64,000 nt of DNA, from positions 62,001 to 126,000 of the forward strand of contig NZ_LR722657.1 in the NCBI RefSeq assembly GCF_902500225.1, read 5' to 3'. The notes under the pieces were generated by a model that had not been told where the DNA came from, ran no database searches, and saw only the letters and a list, made by a program, of their open reading frames with translations. Position numbers and translations under genes: made by a program. This document shows positions 49,291-58,486 of the stretch, one piece after another. The first letter of the stretch is position 1, and every line of letters begins with the position of its first letter. Source of the DNA: Buttiauxella massiliensis. Lineage in GTDB: Bacteria; Pseudomonadota; Gammaproteobacteria; Enterobacterales; Enterobacteriaceae.

Positions 49291-50199
49291 ATGCGTATCA
49301 GCAGTCTTTACCACTCGTCCGCCATGTTGCACCAGATGAATAACAACGGCGCGCGGCTGAGTAAATTAGTGGAACAAATGGCGACACAAAAGCGCGTCAA
49401 TGTGCCTTCAGACGACCCCGTTGCCAGCAGCCGTCTGGTGCAATTAAACCGTGAGCAGTCGGCAATCGACCAGTATCAAAGCAACATCTCGCGTTTGTCT
49501 GGCAACCTGTCGATTCAGGAATCCCACGTCACCGCGATGAGTGACCAACTGCTGGCGTTGAGCGACAAACTGTTGGCGGCCAGCAATGACACCTATAGCG
49601 AAAAAGATATGGCAGGGTTTTCAGCTGAAATATCTCAAATGCTCGAATCGCTGGTGTCCTCGATGAATGCTAAAAATGAAGACGGGCACTACATTTTTGC
49701 AGGCACCAAAACCAATACCCATCCGGTGGTTTTTGATAGCACAACTGGGACTTACAGTTACGCCGGGAACGATGCAACGCGTTCAACTACGGTGGCAAAT
49801 GGCATTGAGATTGCGGAAAACACCAGCATCAGCAAAGCTTTTTCTGGCAGCGACAACGATCTTAGCATGCTGAACTTGCTTAAAAGCGTGAGCGGCAAAA
49901 TGGCAACGCCAGGCGTGGATTACAAGGACGATTTAAAGTTGTTGCTGGGTGAAACAAAAGCTGCCAGCGATAAGATAGCCGGGGTTTATACCGACTTGGG
50001 TGGCAAACAAAACCGCTTGTCGCTTATAGATGATGCTCATTCCGATATCAAAATTTCCCATGGACAGGTCATTCAGGAGCTATCGTCAGTTGATGCCGCT
50101 ACCAGCTACGTCAATATTCAGCTCTACACGCAGGCGGTTCAGGCGTCGAACAAATCGTTCATGATGATAAGCCAACTTTCCCTCTTTAATCAGATGTAA
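49291..50199 (+). CDS. lfgL: Lateral hook-filament junction protein LfgL (FlgL family)
   Basis: A 302-residue hook-associated protein 3 with flagellin-like ends: QMATQKRVNVPSDDPVASSRLVQLNREQSA and the C-terminal AVQASNKSFMMISQLSLFNQM. Confidence 0.94.
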   Translation: MRISSLYHSSAMLHQMNNNGARLSKLVEQMATQKRVNVPSDDPVASSRLVQLNREQSAIDQYQSNISRLSGNLSIQESHVTAMSDQLLALSDKLLAASNDTYSEKDMAGFSAEISQMLESLVSSMNAKNEDGHYIFAGTKTNTHPVVFDSTTGTYSYAGNDATRSTTVANGIEIAENTSISKAFSGSDNDLSMLNLLKSVSGKMATPGVDYKDDLKLLLGETKAASDKIAGVYTDLGGKQNRLSLIDDAHSDIKISHGQVIQELSSVDAATSYVNIQLYTQAVQASNKSFMMISQLSLFNQM

Positions 50200-50204
50200 T
50201 CATT

Positions 50205-51242
50205 ATGCAGGTTGGATTAAACCAGGCAGGACTTCCTTTAGCGACGCCTTCGAAAATGACTCCTTCGAACCTTGGGGGAGTGAAACAGAACGCGGCGGTG
50301 GCAAAGCAGGCACAGCCGCGTGCACGAAATACTGATAACCGGTTCCCGGAATCACCGCTCATTTCTACACGCCCGCTGCGTTATAACGTGCAGCTTAATC
50401 AGCAACTGACGTCAGTCCAGCAGGCGGATAATTATTTATCGCAGGTTGAAAGCCAACTCTTACAGCTGCGTTATGCGGTTGGCCATGGCTTACTGCGTGG
50501 GGATGCCACAAACGACGCTGCCCGTTCCCTTTCTGCACTCTTGAGTCAACGCCCGGATCTAACGGCGGGCACTGTCGACAGGCATCTGGAGGTTGACCCA
50601 GAGCAGACCGCGCAGGTGCATTTTACGCTGCCAGCGGCTGGGCGAATTTTGCAAAATGATGAAAGCGAAACGCTGATTTTCTCGCTTGCCGGACAGCGCA
50701 GAGAAATGGTGGCGGTATCCCTCGAGGCAGGTGCCACACCTCGTCAGAATGTGATGCGGTTAAACCAAGGGCTGGGGCGATTTGGTATTCATGCAAGCTT
50801 AGATAAGCAACAGTCGTTGGCATTTAGCGTGGATGAAAAAAACTGGCCGCAGGTCAGTAGCCAGTTAAGCGTGCGTGGGGAAGGAAAGCGCTTTTCCGCC
50901 AATGAATTCACTGCGCTGTTGGCTCGCCCGGAACCAGCCGTGACCGATACGCTCAGCCAGTTGGCACAACAACCTGCGCTGATGCGTGAGTATCAAGGGG
51001 AGGTTCAGCAAGCGCTGGAACAAGTCACTCAGCAGCGCGGCCAGTTGTACAACCACCAGGATAATGTGCGCCGAAGAATCAATGAGATGGCGACGCAATA
51101 CCGCCCTACGGAAGCGTTGGAACATGCCCGCGCGCTGCGTGTGCATTTACAAAATAGTGACCAGGATTATGCCGCAACTGCCAGAGCGTTAGGCGCACAG
51201 GCAAATTTGCGACAGGGTACGGTCAGCAATTTACTGCGTTAA
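50205..51242 (+). CDS. lafW: Lateral hook-associated-like protein LafW
   Basis: A 345-residue protein, Gln-rich and largely helical, with a flagellin/FlgL-like N-terminal region (SVQQADNYLSQVESQLLQLRYAVG) and a C-terminal coiled coil. It lies 5 bp after lfgL and occupies the lafW position known from the E. coli Flag-2 cluster, where it is called a hook-associated protein homologue. The role is inferred from context. Its stop overlaps the convergent gene at 51239. Confidence 0.75.
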   Translation: MQVGLNQAGLPLATPSKMTPSNLGGVKQNAAVAKQAQPRARNTDNRFPESPLISTRPLRYNVQLNQQLTSVQQADNYLSQVESQLLQLRYAVGHGLLRGDATNDAARSLSALLSQRPDLTAGTVDRHLEVDPEQTAQVHFTLPAAGRILQNDESETLIFSLAGQRREMVAVSLEAGATPRQNVMRLNQGLGRFGIHASLDKQQSLAFSVDEKNWPQVSSQLSVRGEGKRFSANEFTALLARPEPAVTDTLSQLAQQPALMREYQGEVQQALEQVTQQRGQLYNHQDNVRRRINEMATQYRPTEALEHARALRVHLQNSDQDYAATARALGAQANLRQGTVSNLLR

Positions 51243-51718
51243 TGAGTAATCAGGTCACTCAGCGGAAACAAAAACATCATCCCACTTTGCCCAATGACTA
51301 ACGGTTTTTTGTTCACGGTCATTGGGTAAACCCACACCACGTTATGACGCAGGAAGTCGATAAAACTGAAAATCAGTTTGTGGTTTTCAGGGTTGCTATA
51401 ACGAATCGGGACGTAATCGTAAAACACCCGCCCACGCTTACGTATAACTTCATCAAGCTTGCCACGCAGTACAAACATCGCATCATCTTTGCGCGTTAAT
51501 GTGAACAGCAGTGCTTCATCCATATCCATAATCTGCGCCTGGTATACTTCGCGCTGATCGGACATTAAATCGTAAAAACCTATCTCCATCGTCCCTTTTA
51601 TCGGGGTAATTTTGGCCTTCGCCGAGCTGGCATGAAGGTGTGATATTCCGCCAAAAAACAGGGCAATCAGGATTGCGACCAGGCTGAGATTAAGATTTTT
51701 TACACGGTGCAATTTCAT
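51239..51718 (-). CDS. Small envelope protein overlapping lafZ
   Basis: A 159-residue protein of no family I recognise. An N-terminal hydrophobic segment at about 11-28 (LSLVAILIALFFGGISHLHA) acts as signal or anchor, and the remaining 130 residues should be periplasmic. It overlaps the end of lafZ by 29 bp. A membrane-bound winged-helix regulator followed by an overlapping small envelope gene is the layout of ToxR-ToxS and TcpP-TcpH, so it may stabilise or tune LafZ. Sequence similarity to ToxS is not evident. Confidence 0.8.
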   Translation of the reverse strand: MKLHRVKNLNLSLVAILIALFFGGISHLHASSAKAKITPIKGTMEIGFYDLMSDQREVYQAQIMDMDEALLFTLTRKDDAMFVLRGKLDEVIRKRGRVFYDYVPIRYSNPENHKLIFSFIDFLRHNVVWVYPMTVNKKPLVIGQSGMMFLFPLSDLITH

Positions 51719-52619
51719 TTAATTTTCGCTCGGTTTCGCCAAAAATGGTGTTAGTGAGTTTCTGGTTATCAACACGCCAGTGATAAAGCGTCATTGCCAG
51801 TTGCTGGTTTGCGCAGGTGGTTTCAATGGAGAAGGTATAATTAAGCACTTGCTCATCGGCCCGGTAATAAACAGTCATCCATGCATCGCGTGCAATAAGT
51901 TTTTGGTTCAGCATTTTCAGTGCGGAGTTGAATTTGAGGATGTCTTCATTGTTCATTTCATCCACGGCGGCGGCGATACGGAACACGCGGATATTGCTGT
52001 ACTGATTTTTCTGTTGCTCTTGAGCGACCATCTCGTCGCAACTCTTATGGAAAAATATTAACCAAACACTGAGCGTGAACATGCAAATCAATAATAAAAA
52101 TGACAGGATTTGCCATGGAGGCAAAGGGTAACGTCTGTGTTTCGCCACAGGTGCCGTAATATCTTCAGCCACTGGAATATTATTCGTTGGCGCTGTTTCT
52201 GCCATCTCCGACGGTATTAAGTATTTTGCTTCAGGTAAATTTGCTGTGTTTGAAACTGGTGTTGGCAAAGACGCAATGTCGGCTTCAGGTTCAATCAACT
52301 GGCAAAACTCAGAATCAAGCAAGTAGCCTTTTTTCGGAATCGTTTTGATTACCCGCTGCTGCTTACCGTCATCCTCAAGAGCTGCGCGCAAGGCATGGAT
52401 AGCATTCGACAAGCTGTTATCGCCAATAACCCTGCGTTCCCAGACCAGGCTGGTCAGTTCATTGCGCGATAACGTTTGCCCTGCATGCTCAATCAGACAG
52501 TCCAATAACTTAAGCTGATATTCACCGAGTCGACGGATTTCCCCGGACTGACGATGGACAATGGCGCTCGATGTGTAATCCAGCAACCAATTATTAACAG
52601 AATAGCGAGGTTTACTCAT
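51690..52619 (-). CDS. lafZ: Membrane-bound winged-helix regulator LafZ (ToxR/CadC-like)
   Basis: A 309-residue protein with an N-terminal OmpR/PhoB-type winged helix (about 10-102; LGEYQLKLLDCLIEHAGQTLSRNELTSLVWERRVIGDNSLSNAIHALRAALEDD region), a linker, one TM segment at about 168-191 and a periplasmic domain with Cys194 and two further cysteines. It matches the place of lafZ in the E. coli Flag-2 locus. It reads away from lafA, whose promoter region is shared, so lafA or the whole cluster may be the target. Confidence 0.85.
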   Translation of the reverse strand: MSKPRYSVNNWLLDYTSSAIVHRQSGEIRRLGEYQLKLLDCLIEHAGQTLSRNELTSLVWERRVIGDNSLSNAIHALRAALEDDGKQQRVIKTIPKKGYLLDSEFCQLIEPEADIASLPTPVSNTANLPEAKYLIPSEMAETAPTNNIPVAEDITAPVAKHRRYPLPPWQILSFLLLICMFTLSVWLIFFHKSCDEMVAQEQQKNQYSNIRVFRIAAAVDEMNNEDILKFNSALKMLNQKLIARDAWMTVYYRADEQVLNYTFSIETTCANQQLAMTLYHWRVDNQKLTNTIFGETERKLNEIAPCKKS

Positions 52620-53161
52620 AAGTTTTAAAATTTCAGGTGTGCTATATCAATTACAAATAGACAAAAAAACAGGTTTAATTACTTGTTTTTTTGGGATTGT
52701 TATAGTGGTTATGGCTGATGTATCTGATTTTATAATAGTAAAAATTTTCAATTATTTAGAATGGTGGTGCTTTTGTGTGGCTATTATATTTGATGTTGTA
52801 AAAATATGCATTAAAATAAAAATTCATTTAAATACAGTTGGTTGCATGTGAGGCTTGATGTAACGACTATCTGTTAAATAAAGTCGTCAAATTGGTATAA
52901 TTTATACATTATTTTATTAATTAGGGTTTAAGTCTGCATGCAAATTTGTCGCATTGTTATATCTAATGCATTCTCATTAACAATGTCCATTTTTGCGGAA
53001 ATTATTCTTTCGGTTTTCACTCATTCGCCGATCAGATGAAAAGATAAAATTTTCATATGAATATTTTTTCATTGGCGTTTAATTTCTCGATCAAACGTGT
53101 CGTTTTCTCTTAGTACACAGGCAAACACTGCCTAAAAACATAATCCTCAAGGAGAGAACAA
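52620..53161. promoter_or_regulatory. Divergent lafZ-lafA regulatory region
   Basis: A 542-bp, strongly AT-rich gap holding the lafA promoter and presumably the lafZ promoter. A hydrophobic 70-codon frame at 52639-52851 has no RBS and an AT-driven composition, so it is not called. The AT-richness would suit H-NS silencing. Confidence 0.6.
53008..53034 (+). promoter_or_regulatory. Sigma28-type promoter of lafA
   Basis: GCCGATCA (53027-53034) matches the -10 consensus GCCGATAA at 7 of 8 positions. Eleven bp upstream, TTTCGGTT (53008-53015) is a weak -35. It would give a leader of about 120 nt before lafA, transcribed by LafS. Confidence 0.55.
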
Positions 53162-53992
53162 ATGGCACTTTCAATTTTCACCAGCGGCGCGGCAATGTCT
53201 TCCACCAACGCTCTGAACAAATCTAACAGCATCCTGTCCACAGCGATGGAACGTCTGGGTACCGGTAAACGCATTAACTCTGCGGCTGATGATGCGGCTG
53301 GTCTGCAAATTGCCACCCGTCTTCAGGGCCAGGTTAACGGTATGGGTGTTGCCCAGCGTAACGTGGCCGATGCGACCGCGATGCTGCAAACCGCTGAAGG
53401 CGCATTCGATGAAGTTAGCAACATTATGTATCGCATGAAAGACCTCGCCACTCAGGCCGCAAGTGATACAAACTCTGCAGAAGATCGCGAAGCGATGACA
53501 GCTGAGATGACAGAGTTAACAGCTGAACTGACAAGCATTATGGATAATACCCGCTTTGGTCAAAGGGAATTATTTGGTGCTGATGGTCTGGAAATCGCAT
53601 TGACTTTCCAGATTGGTTCTAGTGCAGATGAGCAGTTAACTCTTGATATCTCAGGTGATCTTGGTACAGCTAAAACTGCTGCGACCACTGCGTATGACAT
53701 AGATAGTGCGACTGCTGCGGCAACTTCAATTACATCACTTGAAACTGCGCTGGGTGATGTAGGTAAAGTTCGTTCTGCGCTGGGTGCCAATATTAACCGC
53801 TTAGGCCACACATCTGCCAACCTGTCTAACATGAAAGACAACACTACTCTGGCATTGGGCAATATCCGTGATGCAGACTTCGCCACCGAAGCGACTAATA
53901 TGACCCGCAACCAGATGCTGGCGCAGACCAGTATGTCGATGCTCAAACAGGCGAACAGCATGTCCGGCATGGTAATGTCGCTGCTGGGTTAA
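53162..53992 (+). CDS. lafA: Lateral flagellin LafA
   Basis: A short 276-residue flagellin with conserved D0/D1 ends (SSTNALNKSNSILSTAMERLGTGKRINSAADDAAGLQIA and RDADFATEATNMTRNQMLAQTSMSMLKQAN) and almost no variable D2/D3 centre. That resembles lateral flagellins and differs from the ~500-residue FliC of E. coli. RBS AAGGAGAGAACAA. It is monocistronic, with its own sigma28-type promoter and strong terminator. No methylase gene (lafV) was seen in the cluster. Confidence 0.96.
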   Translation: MALSIFTSGAAMSSTNALNKSNSILSTAMERLGTGKRINSAADDAAGLQIATRLQGQVNGMGVAQRNVADATAMLQTAEGAFDEVSNIMYRMKDLATQAASDTNSAEDREAMTAEMTELTAELTSIMDNTRFGQRELFGADGLEIALTFQIGSSADEQLTLDISGDLGTAKTAATTAYDIDSATAAATSITSLETALGDVGKVRSALGANINRLGHTSANLSNMKDNTTLALGNIRDADFATEATNMTRNQMLAQTSMSMLKQANSMSGMVMSLLG

Positions 53993-54004
53993 TCCCTTCT
54001 TGTG

Positions 54005-54033
54005 AAAAACACCGCCGCGGCGGTGTTTTTTTT
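54005..54033 (+). terminator. Strong terminator of lafA
   Basis: A perfect stem AAAACACCGCC/GGCGGTGTTTT with loop GC, and an eight-base T run. It isolates the flagellin transcript from lafB. Confidence 0.95.
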
Positions 54034-54104
54034 CCGCTTCCGCTAAGGCGGAAGGTGATTTTCCCATCTGTTTATAACCTACTGAATTTAATTAATATAA
54101 AAGT

Positions 54105-54120
54105 TGGCATAACTATTGCT
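54105..54120 (+). promoter_or_regulatory. Sigma54 promoter of lafB-U
   Basis: TGGCAT-AACTA-TTGCT differs from the -24/-12 consensus at one base (C to T at the end of the -24 box) and keeps the invariant GG-N10-GC. It lies 42 bp before lafB. It would place the cap, chaperones, sigma28 LafS and stator under LafK. Confidence 0.82.
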
Positions 54121-54161
54121 ATTACTAGCCTCAGGACATAGCAGTATGCCAGGGAGGAAGG

Positions 54162-55466
54162 ATGACCGATTTTAGCAGTATTGACCCGCAGTCAATGGCG
54201 ACCCAGCTCGCCGGCTTTGACGTGCAGACCCTGCAAAGCCAGCTGAAAACGCAAAAAGCGCGTTTAACCGCGCAGCAAAATGCCCTCAAAGCGCTGAAAA
54301 GTGGCCTGACGGATTTTCGCACCTCGCTGACTAACCTCAATAAAACTACCAGTGGGATGCTGAAAACCAGCGCCAGCATGAGCGTTGAAAATATGGTTAA
54401 AGCGACCACCACCTCCGATGCGCGCAAAGGCACCTATAACCTGTTTATTGAGCGGCTGGCTTCTTCACATCAGCTGGCCTATGACGGACTTAAAGATAGT
54501 GACGTCAAAGATGCAACCGGCACCATGACCATTGGTGTTAACGGTAAGTCTATTGATATCGATATGGATGGTATTGATAGCCTGGCAGGCCTGGCTAAAG
54601 CGATTAACGGTATGGATGACAACCCGGGCGTTACTGCCTCGCTGGTCCGCACCGGCGGTGAAGTGCGCTTAATGCTCAGCAGTGATAAAAGCGGTGAGGA
54701 AAATGCGATTACGCTAAGTGGTGGCCCCTCCGCAATGAGTAGCGTTGTGAGAACCATATCGGCAGCTCAGGATGCCAAAGTCTGGCTCGGTGACCAGAAC
54801 GGCGGGATGCTAATAACCAATAGCACCAATACGTTGACCGATTTGATAGACGGCGTGACCCTCGAATTAAATCAGACCCATAAAGCAGGCGACGCGCCAC
54901 TGCGTATTAATGTCGGTGTTGATACCACCGAAACCCAGAACCAGGTTAATAGCTTCATTGAGGCTTACAATAAACTGATTGGAACGCTCGGCTCGTTAAC
55001 CGCTTCTGGTTCCAGCAGTACTGAGCGCGGTGCCTTTGCTGGCGATGCCAGCATCAGCGGGTTGCGTCGCGAATTAAACGATATGCTACGCACCTCTATT
55101 GATGGCCTCGATATTACCCAGTTTGGCCTCACGGCAGATAAAGACGGCAAGCTCACGCTCGACAGCGACAAGCTTAAAGAAAAGCTGACTGACGACCCCG
55201 GCAAGCTTAATGCGCTGTTTAACGGTAGCAATGGTCTGTTGCGCAAAATGGATAAATCCATGGATAGGCTTCTTAGCTCGGCCACTGGCGATATCAAAAA
55301 CCGTGAAGAGACCAACCGCCGCCGTGAAAACGAATTAAGCGATCGCAGCGACAAAATCAGTACCCGTTATGACACTGCCTATAACCGCTATTTGCAGCAG
55401 TTCACCCGGATGCAGAGCGTGTTACAGCAGATGAACAACACCGCCAGTATGTTTGGCTTAGTCTAA
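54162..55466 (+). CDS. lafB: Lateral filament cap protein LafB (FliD family)
   Basis: A 434-residue filament cap. N-terminal FliD coiled coil (ATQLAGFDVQTLQSQLKTQKARLTAQQNALKALKSGLTDFRTSL region), the FliD-C block and a C-terminal helical end (YNRYLQQFTRMQSVLQQMNNTASMFGLV). RBS GGGAGGAAGG. First gene of the lafBCDEFSTU operon. Confidence 0.94.
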   Translation: MTDFSSIDPQSMATQLAGFDVQTLQSQLKTQKARLTAQQNALKALKSGLTDFRTSLTNLNKTTSGMLKTSASMSVENMVKATTTSDARKGTYNLFIERLASSHQLAYDGLKDSDVKDATGTMTIGVNGKSIDIDMDGIDSLAGLAKAINGMDDNPGVTASLVRTGGEVRLMLSSDKSGEENAITLSGGPSAMSSVVRTISAAQDAKVWLGDQNGGMLITNSTNTLTDLIDGVTLELNQTHKAGDAPLRINVGVDTTETQNQVNSFIEAYNKLIGTLGSLTASGSSSTERGAFAGDASISGLRRELNDMLRTSIDGLDITQFGLTADKDGKLTLDSDKLKEKLTDDPGKLNALFNGSNGLLRKMDKSMDRLLSSATGDIKNREETNRRRENELSDRSDKISTRYDTAYNRYLQQFTRMQSVLQQMNNTASMFGLV

Positions 55467-55480
55467 GGAAGGAGAAGGAC

Positions 55481-55876
55481 ATGTACGGAAACACCCAAGA
55501 AGGATATGGCGAGTATTACCAGTCTGATATGGCGGCACAGGTGGCTGCGGCAACGCCACATCAACTGGTGCTGATGCTCTTTAACGGCTTAACCGATGAG
55601 CTGGTGCGCGCCAAAAGCCATATCGAAGCAAAACGCTACGAGCGCAAAGCCCAAAGCATCAATAAATGCATCGATATTCTCAATGCCTTGACCAGCGCAC
55701 TGGACTACGAGAAAGGCGGTGAGCTGGCAAAGAACCTCGCGAATTTGTACGACTACTGCGTTTATCGCTTATACGACGGTAGCAATAATCTCTCTGTTTC
55801 TGCCATTGAAGAAGTTGAAACCATCCTCGGCGAATTACGCGAAGGCTGGGAAGAAATGGGTAAACGCCATGGATGA
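55481..55876 (+). CDS. lafC: Lateral flagellin chaperone LafC (FliS family)
   Basis: A 131-residue FliS protein, with the family motifs AATPHQLVLMLFNGLTDELVRAK and KCIDILNALTSALDYEKGGELAKNLANLYDYCVYRL. It should bind the LafA C-terminus and block premature polymerisation. It overlaps lafD by 8 bp. Confidence 0.95.
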   Translation: MYGNTQEGYGEYYQSDMAAQVAAATPHQLVLMLFNGLTDELVRAKSHIEAKRYERKAQSINKCIDILNALTSALDYEKGGELAKNLANLYDYCVYRLYDGSNNLSVSAIEEVETILGELREGWEEMGKRHG

Positions 55877-56192
55877 TTTGCAATTAATTGACTGGCAGAC
55901 GCGAGCACTTGCGGCAGCAGGTAAGCGCCAGGATTGGGAAAAAATCCAGCAGCTCGATAGCGATATCGCAGCCCTGCTGTGCAGTTTGCATGGCCGTGAA
56001 ATTAGCCAACATAAACGCGAAGCGCTAAACAAACTCCAGCAAGTTCATCAGCAGGTGCACCAATTAGTGCGCCAGAAACGCGATGAACTGAGTAAAGAAA
56101 TGACCCAGCAGCGCAATCAGCGCGAAGGGGCACTTTCTTACGCACAGTTCATGGATAGAGAGTTGGATGAGGGGCTGGTCGTCAATGAGTGA
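55869..56192 (+). CDS. lafD: Lateral cap chaperone LafD (FliT-like)
   Basis: A 107-residue, charged, helical protein in the FliT position after fliS. The ATG at 55869 (MDDLQLIDWQTRAL) overlaps the lafC stop; the frame is open further upstream but within lafC. FliT-like assignment rests mainly on size, helicity and place. Confidence 0.85.
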   Translation: MDDLQLIDWQTRALAAAGKRQDWEKIQQLDSDIAALLCSLHGREISQHKREALNKLQQVHQQVHQLVRQKRDELSKEMTQQRNQREGALSYAQFMDRELDEGLVVNE

Positions 56193-57240
56193 TTTTCTCG
56201 CATACACGGCATCGGACTCGAGCGGCTTACTCCCGCAGACTGCACACCCGCAGACGTTGCTGGCTCCGGCAACAGCTGCTTTGTTGGAAGTCGATGAGAC
56301 GCAGGACGTTAATGCTGGCGAGATGTTATTTGAAGAACTGCTGTTAGCCACCAGTTCGGTTTCCATTGCCACGGACGAAGAAGTGGTTCAGCCGCAAGAA
56401 GCCAGCACGCTGGATGAGGTGCTGGCTGAATTACCGGATGAGCAAGTGGAGCAGATGGCTCAGCAATTTTTGGCGTCTTTGGTCAACCGCGAAGTGCCGA
56501 TGCTGATGACTACGACAGCAGCCGTATTGCCAGTCGCCGCAGAACAACCAGTTGCTCGCCCGCTGAATGTCCAAATACAAACGGATAAAGCCGAGCCTGC
56601 TGCAATAGAAATGCAGCCTACGGCACACACGGCTGATGCACAAAACCGGCATGTTCGAGTTGCTTCGACGCAGCCTGCAGAAATTGTTTTGCCTAAAAAA
56701 GCCTTCTCCCCCGCAACGGCAGAAACGCTGCGCCTGGCGGGGCTGAATACGGCACCTGCGGCCAATATTCCGGTTATTTCAGCTGGGCAACCGCAGGCCC
56801 AGGTTAATGCACCGATGCGTGCTGATGGCAGTGGCCAGGCTTTGTCTGCGCAACTGCAACATGCGTTAGGCGAGCGCCTGAATCTGCAAATTAATAACCA
56901 GATTCAGCACGCGACAATTCGTCTTGATCCGCCTGACATGGGGCGCATCGAGATTGTGGTGCAGATTGAAGCCGGGAAAATTCAGGTGCAGATCAACGCC
57001 GGGCAAAGCGACGTTTATCGGGCACTACAGCAGGTGAGTAACGACCTGCGCCAGGCGTTGACGGAACAGCACTTTGTTGATGTTGACGTCCGTTTGTCGA
57101 ACCAGAACCAGCAGCAAAACCCAGGCCAACGTCAGCACCATGCTGGTCGTGAAAATGAACTCATTCTGGCAAATGAACAACCCGATACCGCGCGCGAGAC
57201 CCGAACGCGGGACGATAAATCTATTTTGATGACTGTATAA
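56185..57240 (+). CDS. lafE: Lateral hook-length control protein LafE (FliK family)
   Basis: A 351-residue ruler protein. The N-terminal two thirds is low-complexity and Ala/Pro/Gln-rich. The C-terminal FliK domain has LNLQINNQIQHATIRLDPPDMGRIEI and the VQINAGQSDVYRALQQVSNDLRQAL end. It would trigger the LfhB switch. ATG 56185 follows GAGGGG and overlaps the lafD stop. Confidence 0.92.
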   Translation: MSDFLAYTASDSSGLLPQTAHPQTLLAPATAALLEVDETQDVNAGEMLFEELLLATSSVSIATDEEVVQPQEASTLDEVLAELPDEQVEQMAQQFLASLVNREVPMLMTTTAAVLPVAAEQPVARPLNVQIQTDKAEPAAIEMQPTAHTADAQNRHVRVASTQPAEIVLPKKAFSPATAETLRLAGLNTAPAANIPVISAGQPQAQVNAPMRADGSGQALSAQLQHALGERLNLQINNQIQHATIRLDPPDMGRIEIVVQIEAGKIQVQINAGQSDVYRALQQVSNDLRQALTEQHFVDVDVRLSNQNQQQNPGQRQHHAGRENELILANEQPDTARETRTRDDKSILMTV

Positions 57241-57256
57241 GAAACTGAATAACTCT

Positions 57257-57760
57257 ATGACGATTAAAACTTTTTCGATGGGGCTAGCAATCGCCATTAT
57301 CTCTTCTGTGCTGGCTGCGGTATTGGCAGTTATGGGGACTCAACACTTTGCTAAATCGGCTGTCGCCGACGAAATCGAAGTGCCAGCGACCCACTCAGTC
57401 TGGCAAAAATTCACCCATCTATTTTCTTCGGCAGAAGAGGAAACTCAGGTTCTGTTCGTTGAAATCAACAACATCGTCATCACCCTGAAAAGCGACGGTG
57501 GCAGAGAGCGCTACATGCTTCTCGAGCTGGCATTAACCGCGGCAACAGAAGATGCGGTTAAACAAACTGAAATGATGATCCCTGCTATTCGCGGGGCAAC
57601 GGTCTCTCTATTAACCGAAAAAGATTACAGCTTGGTTCGCACATTAACTGTGAAAGACATACACGATGAATTGATGAGTGCTTATAAAGAACGCTTTAAG
57701 CAACTCAATTCGCGGATGCCATTTAATGACGTGATTATCAGCAAAATGTTGTTGCAGTAG
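57257..57760 (+). CDS. lafF: Lateral stator-associated protein LafF (FliL family)
   Basis: A 167-residue inner-membrane protein with one N-terminal TM segment (about 6-27) and a periplasmic FliL domain (VEINNIVITLKSDGGRERYMLLELALTAATEDAVK). It should assist stator function. It lies 16 bp after lafE. Confidence 0.88.
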   Translation: MTIKTFSMGLAIAIISSVLAAVLAVMGTQHFAKSAVADEIEVPATHSVWQKFTHLFSSAEEETQVLFVEINNIVITLKSDGGRERYMLLELALTAATEDAVKQTEMMIPAIRGATVSLLTEKDYSLVRTLTVKDIHDELMSAYKERFKQLNSRMPFNDVIISKMLLQ

Positions 57761-57780
57761 AAACAGGGAAGGAACGCACA

Positions 57781-58479
57781 ATGGAATGCAGCACCTTTAT
57801 CTCCAGTGAAACGCTAACGCCTGCGGAAGAGTCGCGTTACGTTTCCCAATATCTGCCTCTGGTAAAGCGGGTCGTGAAACAGCTTTCATGGCAGGCGCAG
57901 AGCGTTATCGACAGCGAAGATATGCAGCAAATTGCCCTGATGGGTTTACTCAGTTCTTTGCGCCGCTACGGCAGGCCTGATGAGCAGTTTGCCGCTTTTG
58001 CGGCTCAGCGAGTACGCGGCGCGATACTTGATGAATTACGTGTGCTGGACTGGCGGCCTCGCCGGTTGCGCCAGAAAGCGCACAAGATTAATGACGCTAT
58101 CAGAGAACTCAGCCGCAAGCTTGGTAAAGATGTTGATTTTGAAGAGATAAAGCAACATCTGGAGATTACTCCTGAAGAGTATCAGGAGTACTTATTGCTC
58201 GACAGCGCCAGCGCTATTCATAGCCTGGATGAGATGCTTTCCGCGGATTCCGACCTCAGCTTCAACAGCCGTAACCTAGAAGATGAAATCATTATCAGCG
58301 ATTCATTGCGTGCGGCTCTGGCCGGGCTTGATGAGCGGGAACAACTGATTCTGAGTCTCTATTACCAACACGAAATGAGCCTGAAAGAAATCGCGCTGGT
58401 TCTGGATCTCACTGAGGCCAGGATTTGCCAGCTGAATAAGAAAATCACGCAAAAAATTAAAGATGCCGTAGCGCAGTGA
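57781..58479 (+). CDS. lafS: Lateral flagellar sigma28 factor LafS (FliA family)
   Basis: A 232-residue sigma factor with region 2 (YLPLVKRVVKQL, DSEDMQQIALMGLLSSLRRY, FAAQRVRGAILDELRVLDWRPR) and region 4 (GLDEREQLILSLYYQHEMSLKEIALVLDLTEARICQLNKKI region). It should direct lafA and lfgMN transcription and be held by LfgM. It is encoded inside the sigma54-driven lafB operon. Confidence 0.96.
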   Translation: MECSTFISSETLTPAEESRYVSQYLPLVKRVVKQLSWQAQSVIDSEDMQQIALMGLLSSLRRYGRPDEQFAAFAAQRVRGAILDELRVLDWRPRRLRQKAHKINDAIRELSRKLGKDVDFEEIKQHLEITPEEYQEYLLLDSASAIHSLDEMLSADSDLSFNSRNLEDEIIISDSLRAALAGLDEREQLILSLYYQHEMSLKEIALVLDLTEARICQLNKKITQKIKDAVAQ

Positions 58480-58486
58480 GACCTTG

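Noticed and set aside
52639-52851. 70-codon hydrophobic frame upstream of lafA
   Set aside because: No RBS, AT-driven composition, and it lies in a regulatory gap between divergent promoters.
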